A stretch of 64,000 bases of DNA, taken from assembly GCA_963677625.2 (NCBI GenBank), contig CAXXSW010000001.1, forward strand, positions 62,001 to 126,000, read 5' to 3'. The position numbers were made by a program, and so were the translations under genes. Shown piece after piece: positions 26,438 to 34,864 of the stretch. The stretch comes from UBA1351 sp963677625 (lineage in GTDB: Bacteria > Bacillota > Clostridia > Lachnospirales > Vallitaleaceae). Below the pieces are notes generated by a model. That model was not told the DNA's origin and searched no databases. It worked only from the letters and a program-made list of their open reading frames with translations. Each line of letters starts with the position of its first letter. The stretch's first letter is position 1.

Positions 26438-28234
26438 TTAATTAACAACTATTCTTGATTTGCCCTGTTTCTTAGCTTTATACATAGTATCATCAGCAAG
26501 GGCTAACAATTCTTCAACATTCTTTGCATTGACATTACGATTGTAATTGACAATACCAATGGAGCAGGATAGCATGTTCTTACCTAAAAATTTGATTTCA
26601 GAACCAATTTTGCGTTCAATGAATTTTTTGAATCCTTTTTGCTCCAGTATCTTTTCGTGGATCCTTTCAGAAATCATCTTAGAAGATTCAAAATTACCAT
26701 GTTTAAGAAGAATAACAAATTCATCCCCACCATATCTGGCCACAACATCATTGTCTCTTATATTATCCTTAAGGATCTTGGAAATTTCTATAAGTAAAAA
26801 ATCACCGATTTCATGACTGAAAGTATCATTATAGTACTTGAAATTATCTAAGTCAACAAAGAGTACTGAAAATCCAGGGTCATCTCCTTTTAAGACCTCA
26901 TCCATGAAGCCTTGAAGAGACCTAACTAACTCATGTCTATTATAAAGGCCGGTCAGCATGTCTGTGGTTGCCAAATTATGAAGTTTAGAATTGGTAGATT
27001 CCAACTCTTCATTCATGGTATTTAATTCCTTATTACGTACAACAATCTGATAATTCAAGTCAGCCAACATCTGAGTTCTTTCCTGAATTAATTCTTCCAC
27101 ATTATCCGTATGCTCAATAATAGTATCAGCCATACCATTAAAAGCCTTACCTAAGCTTCCAAACTCATCATTAGAATCCATTTTAGCACGAACCCCCTTG
27201 TTGCCGCCAATAAAAAGATTAACAACATGGATTAGTTGGTTAATAGGTTTAGTTATTTCATTTGCTAACAAGTAAGATGCAAAAGCACTGGCTGTCACAA
27301 TAACCAGTAGACCAATAGCCATATAAAATAACAAGCTGTTAGTCGTAGTAGGAATTTTATCATCAAAGGTCGTAAAAGCCACGTACCAGTTATTATCATT
27401 ATGTAGTGGCACAATGGATACTGTACGATGATAACCATTAGGATCTTCATAGGAAATAATGCTTTGATTTTTGTCTTCAAAAACGCTCAAATTCCCTTCA
27501 AGACCTTTAAACCCTAGTTTAGAGCTTGTTTCTAACCCACTCAAACCAAGACTATCCAATTGTTTTTTATCCAGAATAGACATTTCAAGAATATAGTCTT
27601 CCTCAGGATGGGCAATAACAGTAAAATTCTCATCAAGCAACCAACCAAAACCGGATTGGGCTACTACAAACCGCTCCAATCTTGAACTTATATCATTCAT
27701 CGTAATAGTCGCTCCGAGAACTCCAATAATTTGATTATCTCTTTTAATGGGTACAATCATATTGAATAAGGCCTCTGAAAAGACTGGATGCATTTCAGGA
27801 TTCGTAATAACAAACTCACGATCACCTGTCAAAAGTTCATTGACCATTTCATCTTTCATATTACTTTCTTGACCAAAGGTGTCAATATAGGCTAAATCCT
27901 TATTAACTATATAAAGATGTCTAAAGAGCTTTTTATTCTTTTGCTGCAACTCTTTGAGTCCTTCAATAGATGTCATGATGTCACCTTGTCTATCAGCTAT
28001 TAAAAGAGCTGTATCTTCAAGTTTAGTCCTTGTATCATCTATCCAACTTCTAACCATCTCCGCTTCCAACTTGGTTACGTCAACAGAATAGCTGTTGTTA
28101 ATATGTTTAATACCATTATAATTAACAATATATATCATTACAGAAAAAAGAAACATAATCAAAATCATATACCCAACAAAATAGGTAATAATTTTATTCA
28201 ATAAAGACATAGAACTGTTTTCAAAAAATTTCAT
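26438..28234 (-). CDS. Membrane diguanylate cyclase with dCache sensor, HAMP and GGDEF domains
   Basis: This enzyme should make cyclic di-GMP from two GTP in response to an outside signal. It has 598 residues. A membrane helix at about 13-38 is followed by an extracellular dCache-like sensor (about 40-290), a second membrane helix (about 297-322), a HAMP domain (FGSLGKAFNGMAD), a coiled-coil linker and a GGDEF domain (about 430-598). The catalytic motif RYGGDEFVILL is intact. RDND five residues before GGDEF fits the RxxD product-inhibition site. I chose the ATG at 28234, preceded by GGTGGG. It has its own promoter and follows the rpoZ terminator. Confidence 0.93.
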   Translation of the reverse strand: MKFFENSSMSLLNKIITYFVGYMILIMFLFSVMIYIVNYNGIKHINNSYSVDVTKLEAEMVRSWIDDTRTKLEDTALLIADRQGDIMTSIEGLKELQQKNKKLFRHLYIVNKDLAYIDTFGQESNMKDEMVNELLTGDREFVITNPEMHPVFSEALFNMIVPIKRDNQIIGVLGATITMNDISSRLERFVVAQSGFGWLLDENFTVIAHPEEDYILEMSILDKKQLDSLGLSGLETSSKLGFKGLEGNLSVFEDKNQSIISYEDPNGYHRTVSIVPLHNDNNWYVAFTTFDDKIPTTTNSLLFYMAIGLLVIVTASAFASYLLANEITKPINQLIHVVNLFIGGNKGVRAKMDSNDEFGSLGKAFNGMADTIIEHTDNVEELIQERTQMLADLNYQIVVRNKELNTMNEELESTNSKLHNLATTDMLTGLYNRHELVRSLQGFMDEVLKGDDPGFSVLFVDLDNFKYYNDTFSHEIGDFLLIEISKILKDNIRDNDVVARYGGDEFVILLKHGNFESSKMISERIHEKILEQKGFKKFIERKIGSEIKFLGKNMLSCSIGIVNYNRNVNAKNVEELLALADDTMYKAKKQGKSRIVVN

Positions 28235-28282
28235 AGGCCCACCATTTCCCATATAAATTTACGCAAAAACAAGCGCCCTCTT

Positions 28283-28311
28283 ATTATACTTGACTCTGTC
28301 CTTGATAACAA
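28283..28311 (-). promoter_or_regulatory. Sigma-A promoter for the diguanylate cyclase gene
   Basis: On the minus strand TTGTTA (28306-28311), 17 bp and TATAAT (28283-28288), 49 bp before the chosen start and just past the rpoZ terminator. Confidence 0.7.
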
Positions 28312-28317
28312 GTGCCT

Positions 28318-28356
28318 AAAAATGAATTAGCGCCTATTTGTTAAACAAATAGGCGC
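28318..28356 (-). terminator. Terminator after rpoZ
   Basis: AGCGCCTATTTGTT and AACAAATAGGCGCT (28329-28356) form a perfect 14 bp inverted repeat with no spacer. It is followed on the minus strand by AATTCATTTTTA. Confidence 0.75.
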
Positions 28357-28364
28357 TTGACATT

Positions 28365-28583
28365 TTACACTAAATCGATTTTACCTTCATATAATTCTTC
28401 TACTGCAATGGAAAGTGGTTTATTGATGCCTAGATAGGCCAAAGGTTCATCTCCATCAATCAATTGTCTAGCTCTCTTTGAAGTAGCAATGATAACAGAG
28501 TAACGGCTTTTAACCTTATCCTGCTCTTCATCACTCCTGTCATTAATAATACCCATTAAATCTGAATAGGATGGATGTAACAT
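28365..28583 (-). CDS. rpoZ: RNA polymerase subunit omega
   Basis: Omega helps fold and stabilise the beta' subunit of RNA polymerase. The 72-residue protein starts MLHPSYSDLMGIIN and has YSVIIATSKRARQLIDGDEP (about 28-47), the family core that contacts beta'. The C-terminal LSIAVEELYEGKIDLV is also typical. AAAGGAG precedes the ATG. It follows gmk by 23 bp in the conserved yicC-gmk-rpoZ order, and is followed by a terminator instead of the coaBC gene that often comes next. Confidence 0.93.
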   Translation of the reverse strand: MLHPSYSDLMGIINDRSDEEQDKVKSRYSVIIATSKRARQLIDGDEPLAYLGINKPLSIAVEELYEGKIDLV

Positions 28584-28606
28584 GGGAATTCTCCTTTCAT
28601 AGAGAC

Positions 28607-29227
28607 CTAAATGATCTCACTTAACTCTTTTTTGAATTTGTCTTCCAAATATGTATATCTATCATAACGAATTTTTTCAGCCCTTCGAATACTTTCCAGG
28701 GATTCAATAGCATCGTCAAGTTCATCATTTACTAATATATAATCATAATCCTTCATTAATTCAGTCTCTTCATATGAACGTTTCAAGCGATTCTGAATCA
28801 CTTCAGCTTTTTCCGTCCCTCTATGCTCAAGTCTGTCTTTTAGGTCCTTAGCATGAGGCGGAACCACAAAAATCATAATAGCCTCGTCATACATTTCTTT
28901 AACCTGAAGAGCTCCCTGCATTTCAATTTCAAGAATCACATCATGGCCTTCTTCCAACTCTTTCATAACGAAACTTTTGGGAGTACCATAATAGTTGCCT
29001 ACGTAAGTTGCATATTCAAACATATCACCTCGGTCAATCATGTCCTTAAAAGCTTTCTCAGTAATATAATAGTAGTGGACGCCTTCAATTTCTCCTTCAC
29101 GACATTCTCTTGTAGTAGCCGAGATAGATAGTTTGACATCATCATTCTTATCTAGAAAACCTTTGACGATTGTACCCTTTCCAGCACCTGAAAAGCCGGA
29201 TACAATTAACAATAGTCCCTTATTCAT
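28607..29227 (-). CDS. gmk: Guanylate kinase
   Basis: Gmk phosphorylates GMP to GDP, feeding GTP and (p)ppGpp pools. The 206-residue protein has the P-loop GFSGAGKGTIVKGF (about 10-23) and the GMP-binding region SATTRECREGEIEGVHYYYI. FVVPPHAKDLKDRLEHRGTE and the C-terminal LRRAEKIRYD-like helix (RRAEKIRYD) follow. AAAGG precedes the ATG at 29227. It lies 14 bp after yicC. Confidence 0.97.
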   Translation of the reverse strand: MNKGLLLIVSGFSGAGKGTIVKGFLDKNDDVKLSISATTRECREGEIEGVHYYYITEKAFKDMIDRGDMFEYATYVGNYYGTPKSFVMKELEEGHDVILEIEMQGALQVKEMYDEAIMIFVVPPHAKDLKDRLEHRGTEKAEVIQNRLKRSYEETELMKDYDYILVNDELDDAIESLESIRRAEKIRYDRYTYLEDKFKKELSEII

Positions 29228-29241
29228 ATGACAACCTTTCT

Positions 29242-30120
29242 TTATTCAATGTTCTGAATTTGTTCCCTTACTTTTTCTATAAGAGTCTTTAATTCAATCC
29301 CTTGATTACTAACATCTAAATTATTAGCTTTACTGAGAATAGTATTTGCTTCACGGTTCATTTCCTGTGCAATAAAGTCAAGTTTACGTCCAACCGCTTC
29401 TTTTTCATCTAAAGCTTCTTTCATTTGGATAATATGACTTTCTAAACGTACTATTTCTTCATCAACACATGACTTGTCTGCAAAAACGGCAACTTCTTGA
29501 GCCAAACGATCCTTATCAATTAAGGTCTTATCCATGAGTTCACCAATTCTTTGGTCTAGTTTAAGACGATAGTCTTCAATAACTTCTGGTGCTATTTCTT
29601 TAAGAACTTGAACAAATCCTAGCATTTCATCAAGCTTTGACTTCAAATCCTTTACTAGAGCTTGTCCCTCTTTAAGTCGTGTATGAGAAATCTTACTGAT
29701 AGCCTCTTTTAATGCATCTATAACAAGAGCTTTTAAAGCCTCTTCATCATCGTCCTGTTCTTCTAACTTTAAAACTTCAGGGTATCTGGATAAGGAGGAA
29801 ACATCTACATCATTATTAATATTAAAGTTTTCTGCCATGGATTTAAAAACTTCCATATACTGAGCAGCAAGATTTTCATTGTATAGAATACTGTTAGCCT
29901 TGTCAGAGTGGTCTTCATAATTAATAAATACATCAATCTTTCCTCTGACTAATTCCTTTTTAATCATGTTCTTTAATTGATTTTCAAGAAAAATAAGTTT
30001 ACGTGGCATACGAATATTGATATCACAGTACCTGTGATTCACGGATTTCATTTCTATAGTCATGGAACGGTCTTCTCTTACGCATTCACCACGTCCAAAT
30101 CCGGTCATACTTTTAATCAT
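29242..30120 (-). CDS. yicC: YicC/YloC-family endoribonuclease
   Basis: The 292-residue protein starts MIKSMTGFGRGE, the family signature, and has VNHRYCDINIRMPRKL (about 27-42). The C-terminal block reads GRKLDFIAQEMNREANTILSKAN. YicC homologues have been reported to act as metal-dependent endoribonucleases affecting small-RNA turnover. I chose the ATG at 30120 with GAGGG upstream; the longer in-frame reading to 30174 would start within the promoter. It heads the yicC-gmk-rpoZ operon. The usual remA/DUF370 gene between yicC and gmk is absent here. Confidence 0.94.
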   Translation of the reverse strand: MIKSMTGFGRGECVREDRSMTIEMKSVNHRYCDINIRMPRKLIFLENQLKNMIKKELVRGKIDVFINYEDHSDKANSILYNENLAAQYMEVFKSMAENFNINNDVDVSSLSRYPEVLKLEEQDDDEEALKALVIDALKEAISKISHTRLKEGQALVKDLKSKLDEMLGFVQVLKEIAPEVIEDYRLKLDQRIGELMDKTLIDKDRLAQEVAVFADKSCVDEEIVRLESHIIQMKEALDEKEAVGRKLDFIAQEMNREANTILSKANNLDVSNQGIELKTLIEKVREQIQNIE

Positions 30121-30150
30121 ATTTTCCCTCTTTTCTTTGGTTCTTAGTGT

Positions 30151-30179
30151 ATTATACATGAGCGGCAGTCTCACGTCAA
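30151..30179 (-). promoter_or_regulatory. Sigma-A promoter for yicC-gmk-rpoZ
   Basis: On the minus strand TTGACG (30174-30179), 17 bp and TATAAT (30151-30156), 30 bp before the yicC start. Near-consensus (11 of 12). Confidence 0.8.
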
Positions 30180-30217
30180 TATTATCACCACCACATCAGC
30201 TGATTGCAAATTTCATC

Positions 30218-32167
30218 TTATTTCTTCTTCTTTTGAGTATTGCGGATTGTTTTCTTTTTCTTTTTAGGAGGACCTTGTTTTTTCCCTCCAGTATATCTGG
30301 AATGTTCTGAATAAGATGACTTTCCACTCCTTTCAGAACCAGTACCTTTAACAGACCTTCCTTGGTTTCCATATCTGCCACTTCCATTTGGTCTGATTAA
30401 ACAAGATTTATCAAAACCAATCAAATCTTCTCGACCTGCCAATATAAGTGCTTCCCTAACTAAGCGGTAGTTCTTAGGATTTTTATACTGTATAAGCGCT
30501 CTTTGCATAGACTTTTCATGAGGGTTCTTGGCTACATAAACCGGTTTCATCGTCCGAGGATCAAGCTCGGTATAATACATCACCGTTGAAATAGTCGAAG
30601 GTGTGGGATAGAAATCTTGGACCTGCTGAGGTGTTATCTTTTCATCACGCAAAAACTCTGCTAATTCAACAGCATCATCTAGATTAGAGCCTGGATGTGA
30701 TGACATCAAATATGGAACAATAAACTGTTTAAGCTTATACTTATGATTCAGCTGTTTATATTTGGCTACAAATCCGGTATAGACCTGATGATATGGTTTT
30801 CCCATATATTCAAGTACCCTCCGGCTTACATGCTCAGGAGCAACCTTTAGTTGTCCACTGATATGGTCCTTAACTAATTCCTTAAAAAAAGAATCATCTT
30901 CGTCATACATTAAATAATCAAATCGAATGCCTGATCTGACAAAGACCTTCTTGATTTTAGGCAAATCTTTCATTCTCCTTAATAGCTTCATATAATCCTT
31001 GTGATCAACTTCCAAACGTTCACATGGACTAACACCTAGACAGTCTTTGTCCTTACAAACACCGTGTTCCATTTGTTTAGAACAAGAAGGTGCTCTAAAA
31101 TTTGCTGTCGGACCACCAACATCATGAATATAACCCTTGAAATTCTCATCACTCGTTATCGTTCTTGCTTCGTCAAGAATGGATTCATGACTTCTAGATT
31201 GTACAATTCTACCTTGATGAAAAGTCAATGCACAAAAATTACAATTTCCAAAACATCCTCTATTACTAATGATTGAAAACTTAACTTCCTCAATTGCAGG
31301 TACTGGTTCTTTGTACATAGGATGGACCTGACGAGTATAAGGAAGCCCGTAGACATCATCAAATTCCAATTGAAGTAAGGGTTTAGCTGGAAGATTCTGA
31401 ATAACAAAGAGATTCTCATCATATGCTTCCACGAGAACTTTTCCATGAGCAAAATGGGTTTCCCTTGTTTGTGTCATGAAACTCTGTGCATATGCCTTTT
31501 TGTTCTTTTTCACTTCATGAAATCCCGGAAGAAGAAGTGCATTCTCAAACTCACAAGTCTTTGATTTAAAAACAGTCCCTCTAATATAGGTTAGCTCGCT
31601 TACAGGTATACCCGCATTTAAGGAATCCGCTACTTCAACAATAGTCTTTTCTCCCATCCCATAGACTAAGAGATCTGCTGATGCATCAAGTAAGATGGAT
31701 CTTTTTATTTTATTATCCCAATAGTCATAGTGACCCAGTCTTCTTAAGGAAGCTTCTATTCCCCCAAGAATAATCGTGGCATCTTTATATTTCTGTCGTA
31801 TAAGATTACCATAGACGCTAGTTGCTCTATCCGGTCTTGCACCAATTCGTCCCCCTGGTGTATAAGCATCCTTGTCTCTTCTTTTTTTAGCAACTGAATA
31901 ATGGTTAACCATGGAGTCAATATTGCCTCCCGAAACCAAAAAACCCAATTTTGGTTTTCCCAAAATAGCTATAGATTCTTTATTCCTCCAGTCTGGTTGG
32001 GCAATAACCCCTACCTTATAACCGGCATTCTCCAAAACTCTTGCTATTATAGCAAGACCAAAAGAAGGATGGTCAATATAAGCATCACCAGAAACTAAAA
32101 CAAAATCTAATTCCTGCCAGCCCCTGTCTGTCATATCCTGTCTATTGACAGGTAAAAATTTATTCAT
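30218..32167 (-). CDS. YgiQ-family radical SAM protein
   Basis: This 649-residue protein belongs to the YgiQ (UPF0313) radical SAM family, whose reaction is unknown. It begins MNKFLPVNRQDMTDRGW. A B12-binding-like N-terminal region (DAYIDHPSFGLAIIARVLEN) comes first. The radical SAM cluster motif CFGNCNFCAL lies near residue 310, and a second cysteine set (CSKQMEHGVCKDKDC...SPCERL) near 380. YGMGEKTIVEVADSL is also conserved. The last 50 residues are a low-complexity tail rich in Gly, Ser, Arg and Lys, ending in several Lys runs, as in many family members. It is transcribed ahead of yicC but separated by that gene's promoter. Confidence 0.92.
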   Translation of the reverse strand: MNKFLPVNRQDMTDRGWQELDFVLVSGDAYIDHPSFGLAIIARVLENAGYKVGVIAQPDWRNKESIAILGKPKLGFLVSGGNIDSMVNHYSVAKKRRDKDAYTPGGRIGARPDRATSVYGNLIRQKYKDATIILGGIEASLRRLGHYDYWDNKIKRSILLDASADLLVYGMGEKTIVEVADSLNAGIPVSELTYIRGTVFKSKTCEFENALLLPGFHEVKKNKKAYAQSFMTQTRETHFAHGKVLVEAYDENLFVIQNLPAKPLLQLEFDDVYGLPYTRQVHPMYKEPVPAIEEVKFSIISNRGCFGNCNFCALTFHQGRIVQSRSHESILDEARTITSDENFKGYIHDVGGPTANFRAPSCSKQMEHGVCKDKDCLGVSPCERLEVDHKDYMKLLRRMKDLPKIKKVFVRSGIRFDYLMYDEDDSFFKELVKDHISGQLKVAPEHVSRRVLEYMGKPYHQVYTGFVAKYKQLNHKYKLKQFIVPYLMSSHPGSNLDDAVELAEFLRDEKITPQQVQDFYPTPSTISTVMYYTELDPRTMKPVYVAKNPHEKSMQRALIQYKNPKNYRLVREALILAGREDLIGFDKSCLIRPNGSGRYGNQGRSVKGTGSERSGKSSYSEHSRYTGGKKQGPPKKKKKTIRNTQKKKK

Positions 32168-32281
32168 ATATATGTCCTTATCTAAATCTTTATCTATAGG
32201 TTAAGATACATTACTTTTTTGTAATTCAATTTTCTTACATATAAAAACCAGTCATTAATGGTTGTAAAAGTAAAAATAACA

Positions 32282-32947
32282 TTAACTGTTTTCCAAAAGT
32301 AAGGACAGAACCTGCCCATAAGATTCTACATAATAATTGGATAAAGCTTTCTTTTCATGATCCATATCTTTTGAGAAATCATCAAAAATAGCAACAGATT
32401 GCATGCCAGCTCTATTAGCTGCTGTAAGACCATTTGGGACATCTTCAAAAACCATACAAGCTCTTGGGTCAACTTTTAGATCATCTGCAACTTTAAGATA
32501 TATATCCGGGTCTGGTTTGCCTTTATCAACTTCACAAGAGGTTCTTATGGAGTCAAATAAATCTTCAATTTCGTACCTGTCCATAATAACTTTCACAAGT
32601 TCTTTAGAATTGCTCGTCCCTATACCTAATTTAATCCCTTTTTCCTTAAGAGCGATTAGGAATTCATGAGCCTTTTCTTTCATAGGTACACGGTATCGAT
32701 AATAATCATAGGCCATATTATTCCACTCTGCTTTTATTGTCTCAACATCATCAGCTATTTGAAATCTTTCCTTAAAATAATTGGCTGTCTCAGAGAAGCT
32801 CATACCTTCAATAGATTTTTGAAGATTATCTGGTAATTCAATACCATGTCTACCTAAATAATCTATGTCAATGACTTTCCATATCCACATAGAATCGATC
32901 AAGGTTCCATCCATATCAAAAATTACTGCTTTAATTTGATCAAACAT
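32282..32947 (-). CDS. HAD-superfamily hydrolase, beta-phosphoglucomutase-like
   Basis: This cytoplasmic phosphatase or phosphomutase has 221 residues. HAD motif I is VIFDMDGTLIDSMWIW (about 9-24) with both catalytic aspartates, motif II is IGTSNS, motif III Lys lies in DKGKPDPDIYLKV, and motif IV is CMVFEDVPNGLTAA. The helical cap between motifs I and II puts it in the beta-phosphoglucomutase-like subgroup. The substrate is unknown. Its start overlaps the pseudouridine synthase stop by eight bases, so the two are translated together. Confidence 0.9.
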   Translation of the reverse strand: MFDQIKAVIFDMDGTLIDSMWIWKVIDIDYLGRHGIELPDNLQKSIEGMSFSETANYFKERFQIADDVETIKAEWNNMAYDYYRYRVPMKEKAHEFLIALKEKGIKLGIGTSNSKELVKVIMDRYEIEDLFDSIRTSCEVDKGKPDPDIYLKVADDLKVDPRACMVFEDVPNGLTAANRAGMQSVAIFDDFSKDMDHEKKALSNYYVESYGQVLSLLLENS

Positions 32948-33707
32948 TTTCCATATCTCCTGTCTTCAATTCTTCCAATTCTATTTGACTAAGTTCCCTA
33001 CTCTGCCCTTGCACCAGGGATTGGTCTAAGATCAAGCTTCCCATCTGATGCCTATATAATTCCATAACCTTCATATCAACAGCTTCAAACATCCTTTTAA
33101 TTTGATGAAATTTACCTTCTCTAATAGTAATTGAGACTATTTCCAAATGCTTATCCCACTCTTTAAAAATCTTTAATTCTTTTCTTCCTTCACTACACAA
33201 CTTCAAGACGGCAGGCATACAAGCATAGCCATCATCCAAAACAATACCTGATCTAAATTTGTTAAGAATCTCTTCTGTAATATGTCCATCAATTAGAGCA
33301 TAGTAAGTTTTCGCAACATGCTTTTTAGGCGAAAGCAATTGATGTGATAAATGTCCATCATTAGTAAGAAGTAATAATCCAGTCGTATCCTTATCCAATC
33401 TTCCTACTGGAAATAATTTAGACTTCATAGGATGATTAATAAGGTCTATCACTGTCCTCTCTTTTTTGTCTTCAGTCGCACTAATGACACCTTTTGGTTT
33501 GTGAAGCATTATATATATATATTCCTGATATCTTATAATGTCTCCATTAACCGAAACCTGATCCTTATCATCATCGACCTTTAAACCAGGATCGATAACG
33601 ATGCGTCCATTTACCTTGATTTTTTTTTGCTTAATAAGCTTCTTTACTTCTGTTCTTGTTCCAATGCCAACATGACTTAAGAACTTATCTACTCGAATGC
33701 TTGTCAT
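32940..33707 (-). CDS. rsuA: RsuA-family pseudouridine synthase
   Basis: This enzyme converts a uridine of rRNA to pseudouridine; RsuA acts on 16S U516. The 255-residue protein has an N-terminal S4 RNA-binding domain (RVDKFLSHVGIGTRTEVKKL, about 3-22). The catalytic GRLDKDTTGLLLLTNDG has the essential Asp near residue 104. The C-terminal EGKFHQIKRMFEAV is typical. I chose the ATG at 33707 with AGGTGA upstream over a GTG at 33713. RsuA versus RluB/E specificity is not certain from sequence. A terminator-like hairpin lies 30 bp upstream and no promoter is evident. Confidence 0.9.
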   Translation of the reverse strand: MTSIRVDKFLSHVGIGTRTEVKKLIKQKKIKVNGRIVIDPGLKVDDDKDQVSVNGDIIRYQEYIYIMLHKPKGVISATEDKKERTVIDLINHPMKSKLFPVGRLDKDTTGLLLLTNDGHLSHQLLSPKKHVAKTYYALIDGHITEEILNKFRSGIVLDDGYACMPAVLKLCSEGRKELKIFKEWDKHLEIVSITIREGKFHQIKRMFEAVDMKVMELYRHQMGSLILDQSLVQGQSRELSQIELEELKTGDMENV

Positions 33708-33731
33708 AGTCACCTGTTTTCTAACTAAAGT

Positions 33732-33765
33732 GATGAAAAGACCATTAGCTATGCTAGTGGTCTTT
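33732..33765 (-). terminator. Terminator after the small alarmone synthetase gene
   Basis: AAAGACCATTAGC (33737-33749) pairs with GCTAGTGGTCTTT (33753-33765), 13 bp with one G-U-type mismatch, followed on the minus strand by TTTTC. It lies only 30 bp before the rsuA start. Confidence 0.7.
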
Positions 33766-33768
33766 CAC

Positions 33769-34575
33769 TTATTGAAGGCTCTGAGCCTTGTGATTTTCTG
33801 CAATAATGTCTAAGCGTTTATTAAAAGAAACCAATTTTTCAATATTCCCTTCTTCCCATAAACGATAGAACTCCTCCTGAATCTGTTCAGCCTCAAGACT
33901 GTGATCTGATGCCTTTTTAACATTCTGAATATTATTTAATATATCGGCTATAATATTGGATTTATATTGAAAACTATCCTGAGCGTCCATAATCTCATCT
34001 CTAATCTTACTCATTTCTTGGTCCAACATATGGGCAGCCTCTGCTGCACGAATTAGGCGCTTTCTAATTGAGGTTGGAATATTATGTCCGTATTTATATA
34101 AGAGAGAATGTTCAATTGTTGCCCAAAAATTCATAGCCAAGGTTCTAATCTGTATCTCTGCTTGTAAACGTTTTTCACCAAGAGCAGTATGCACATAATA
34201 ATGTACGATAACATGATAACTTCTATAACCAGATTGCTTGGTATTCTGAATATAATCCTTCTCATATTTAATTCGCATGTCACCTCTGGCTCTAATTAAT
34301 TCTACAACCCTGTCAATATCTTCAACAAACTGACAGATAATACGAATACCTGCAATATCTTCTATCTCTTCTTCTATCTTGCTGAGAACGATTTCTTTCT
34401 TCTTAGCTTTTTCCAGTATACTGGATATCTTTTTTACCCTTCCCGTCACATATTCAATCGGCGAATATTTTCCCAGTCTTCGGTTTTCATTAGCTATACT
34501 TTCAAATTTAATAACCAATTCCTTAACTGCTTGTTCATATGGAATGAGTGTTTCTCTCCACATCTGTGTTTGCAT
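33769..34575 (-). CDS. Small alarmone synthetase (RelQ/YjbM-like GTP pyrophosphokinase)
   Basis: This protein should make (p)ppGpp from GTP/GDP and ATP without the hydrolase and regulatory domains of long RelA. The 268-residue protein is a single synthetase domain. It shows SPIEYVTGRVKKISSILEK (ATP-binding region, about 42-60), EDIAGIRIICQFVEDI with the catalytic Asp, KDYIQNTKQSGYRSYHVIVH, and EIQIRTLAMNFWATIEHSL with the catalytic Glu. The C-terminal helices are typical of RelQ-type proteins. It has its own promoter at 34644-34672. The leader holds a hairpin, GGGGA...TCCCC (34592-34617 region), right before the ribosome binding site. Confidence 0.93.
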   Translation of the reverse strand: MQTQMWRETLIPYEQAVKELVIKFESIANENRRLGKYSPIEYVTGRVKKISSILEKAKKKEIVLSKIEEEIEDIAGIRIICQFVEDIDRVVELIRARGDMRIKYEKDYIQNTKQSGYRSYHVIVHYYVHTALGEKRLQAEIQIRTLAMNFWATIEHSLLYKYGHNIPTSIRKRLIRAAEAAHMLDQEMSKIRDEIMDAQDSFQYKSNIIADILNNIQNVKKASDHSLEAEQIQEEFYRLWEEGNIEKLVSFNKRLDIIAENHKAQSLQ

Positions 34576-34643
34576 TATCTATCTCCTTGCAGGGGAATAG
34601 TATCGAGTACAGTCCCCAGTTTATGTTACCCATAAGTAAATAC

Positions 34644-34672
34644 ATTCTAACATATTGACTTTTGTATATCAA
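34644..34672 (-). promoter_or_regulatory. Sigma-A promoter for the small alarmone synthetase
   Basis: On the minus strand TTGATA (34667-34672), 17 bp and TAGAAT (34644-34649). It is back to back with the rpsT promoter. Confidence 0.65.
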
Positions 34673-34713
34673 TAAAACTAATGAATAATTCATACTTTTT
34701 TCAAAAATGCCTA

Positions 34714-34742
34714 TTGACATCTGTATAAGTGTCTCTTATAAT
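34714..34742 (+). promoter_or_regulatory. Consensus sigma-A promoter for rpsT
   Basis: TTGACA (34714-34719), 17 bp and TATAAT (34737-34742) match the consensus exactly. The expected start near 34749 gives a leader of about 115 bases. Confidence 0.88.
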
Positions 34743-34749
34743 GGTTAAG

Positions 34750-34858
34750 TATGTAAAAATGATTTTGACGTAAATCTACCCCACAAGATTTATGTTTATA
34801 CTTACTGTACTCACCCTCTATTTGTACGGTAATATAAAAAAATTCGTGTATGGAGGTG
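34750..34858 (+). promoter_or_regulatory. Structured 5' leader of rpsT
   Basis: Stem 1 pairs TAAATCT (34771-34777) with AGATTTA (34786-34792). Stem 2 pairs TACTGTAC (34803-34810) with GTACGGTA (34824-34831), leaving a 13-base loop that contains CACCCTC (34812-34818). That loop can pair with GAGGTG of the Shine-Dalgarno sequence (34852-34858) with one bulged base. Ribosomal protein S20 might control its own translation here; this is inference. Confidence 0.4.
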
Positions 34859-34864
34859 AAATCA

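Noticed and set aside
32220..32275. AACCA...TGGTT hairpin downstream of the HAD gene region
   Set aside because: Only a five-base stem and it lies upstream of the YgiQ-type gene's stop side for neither strand in a useful position.
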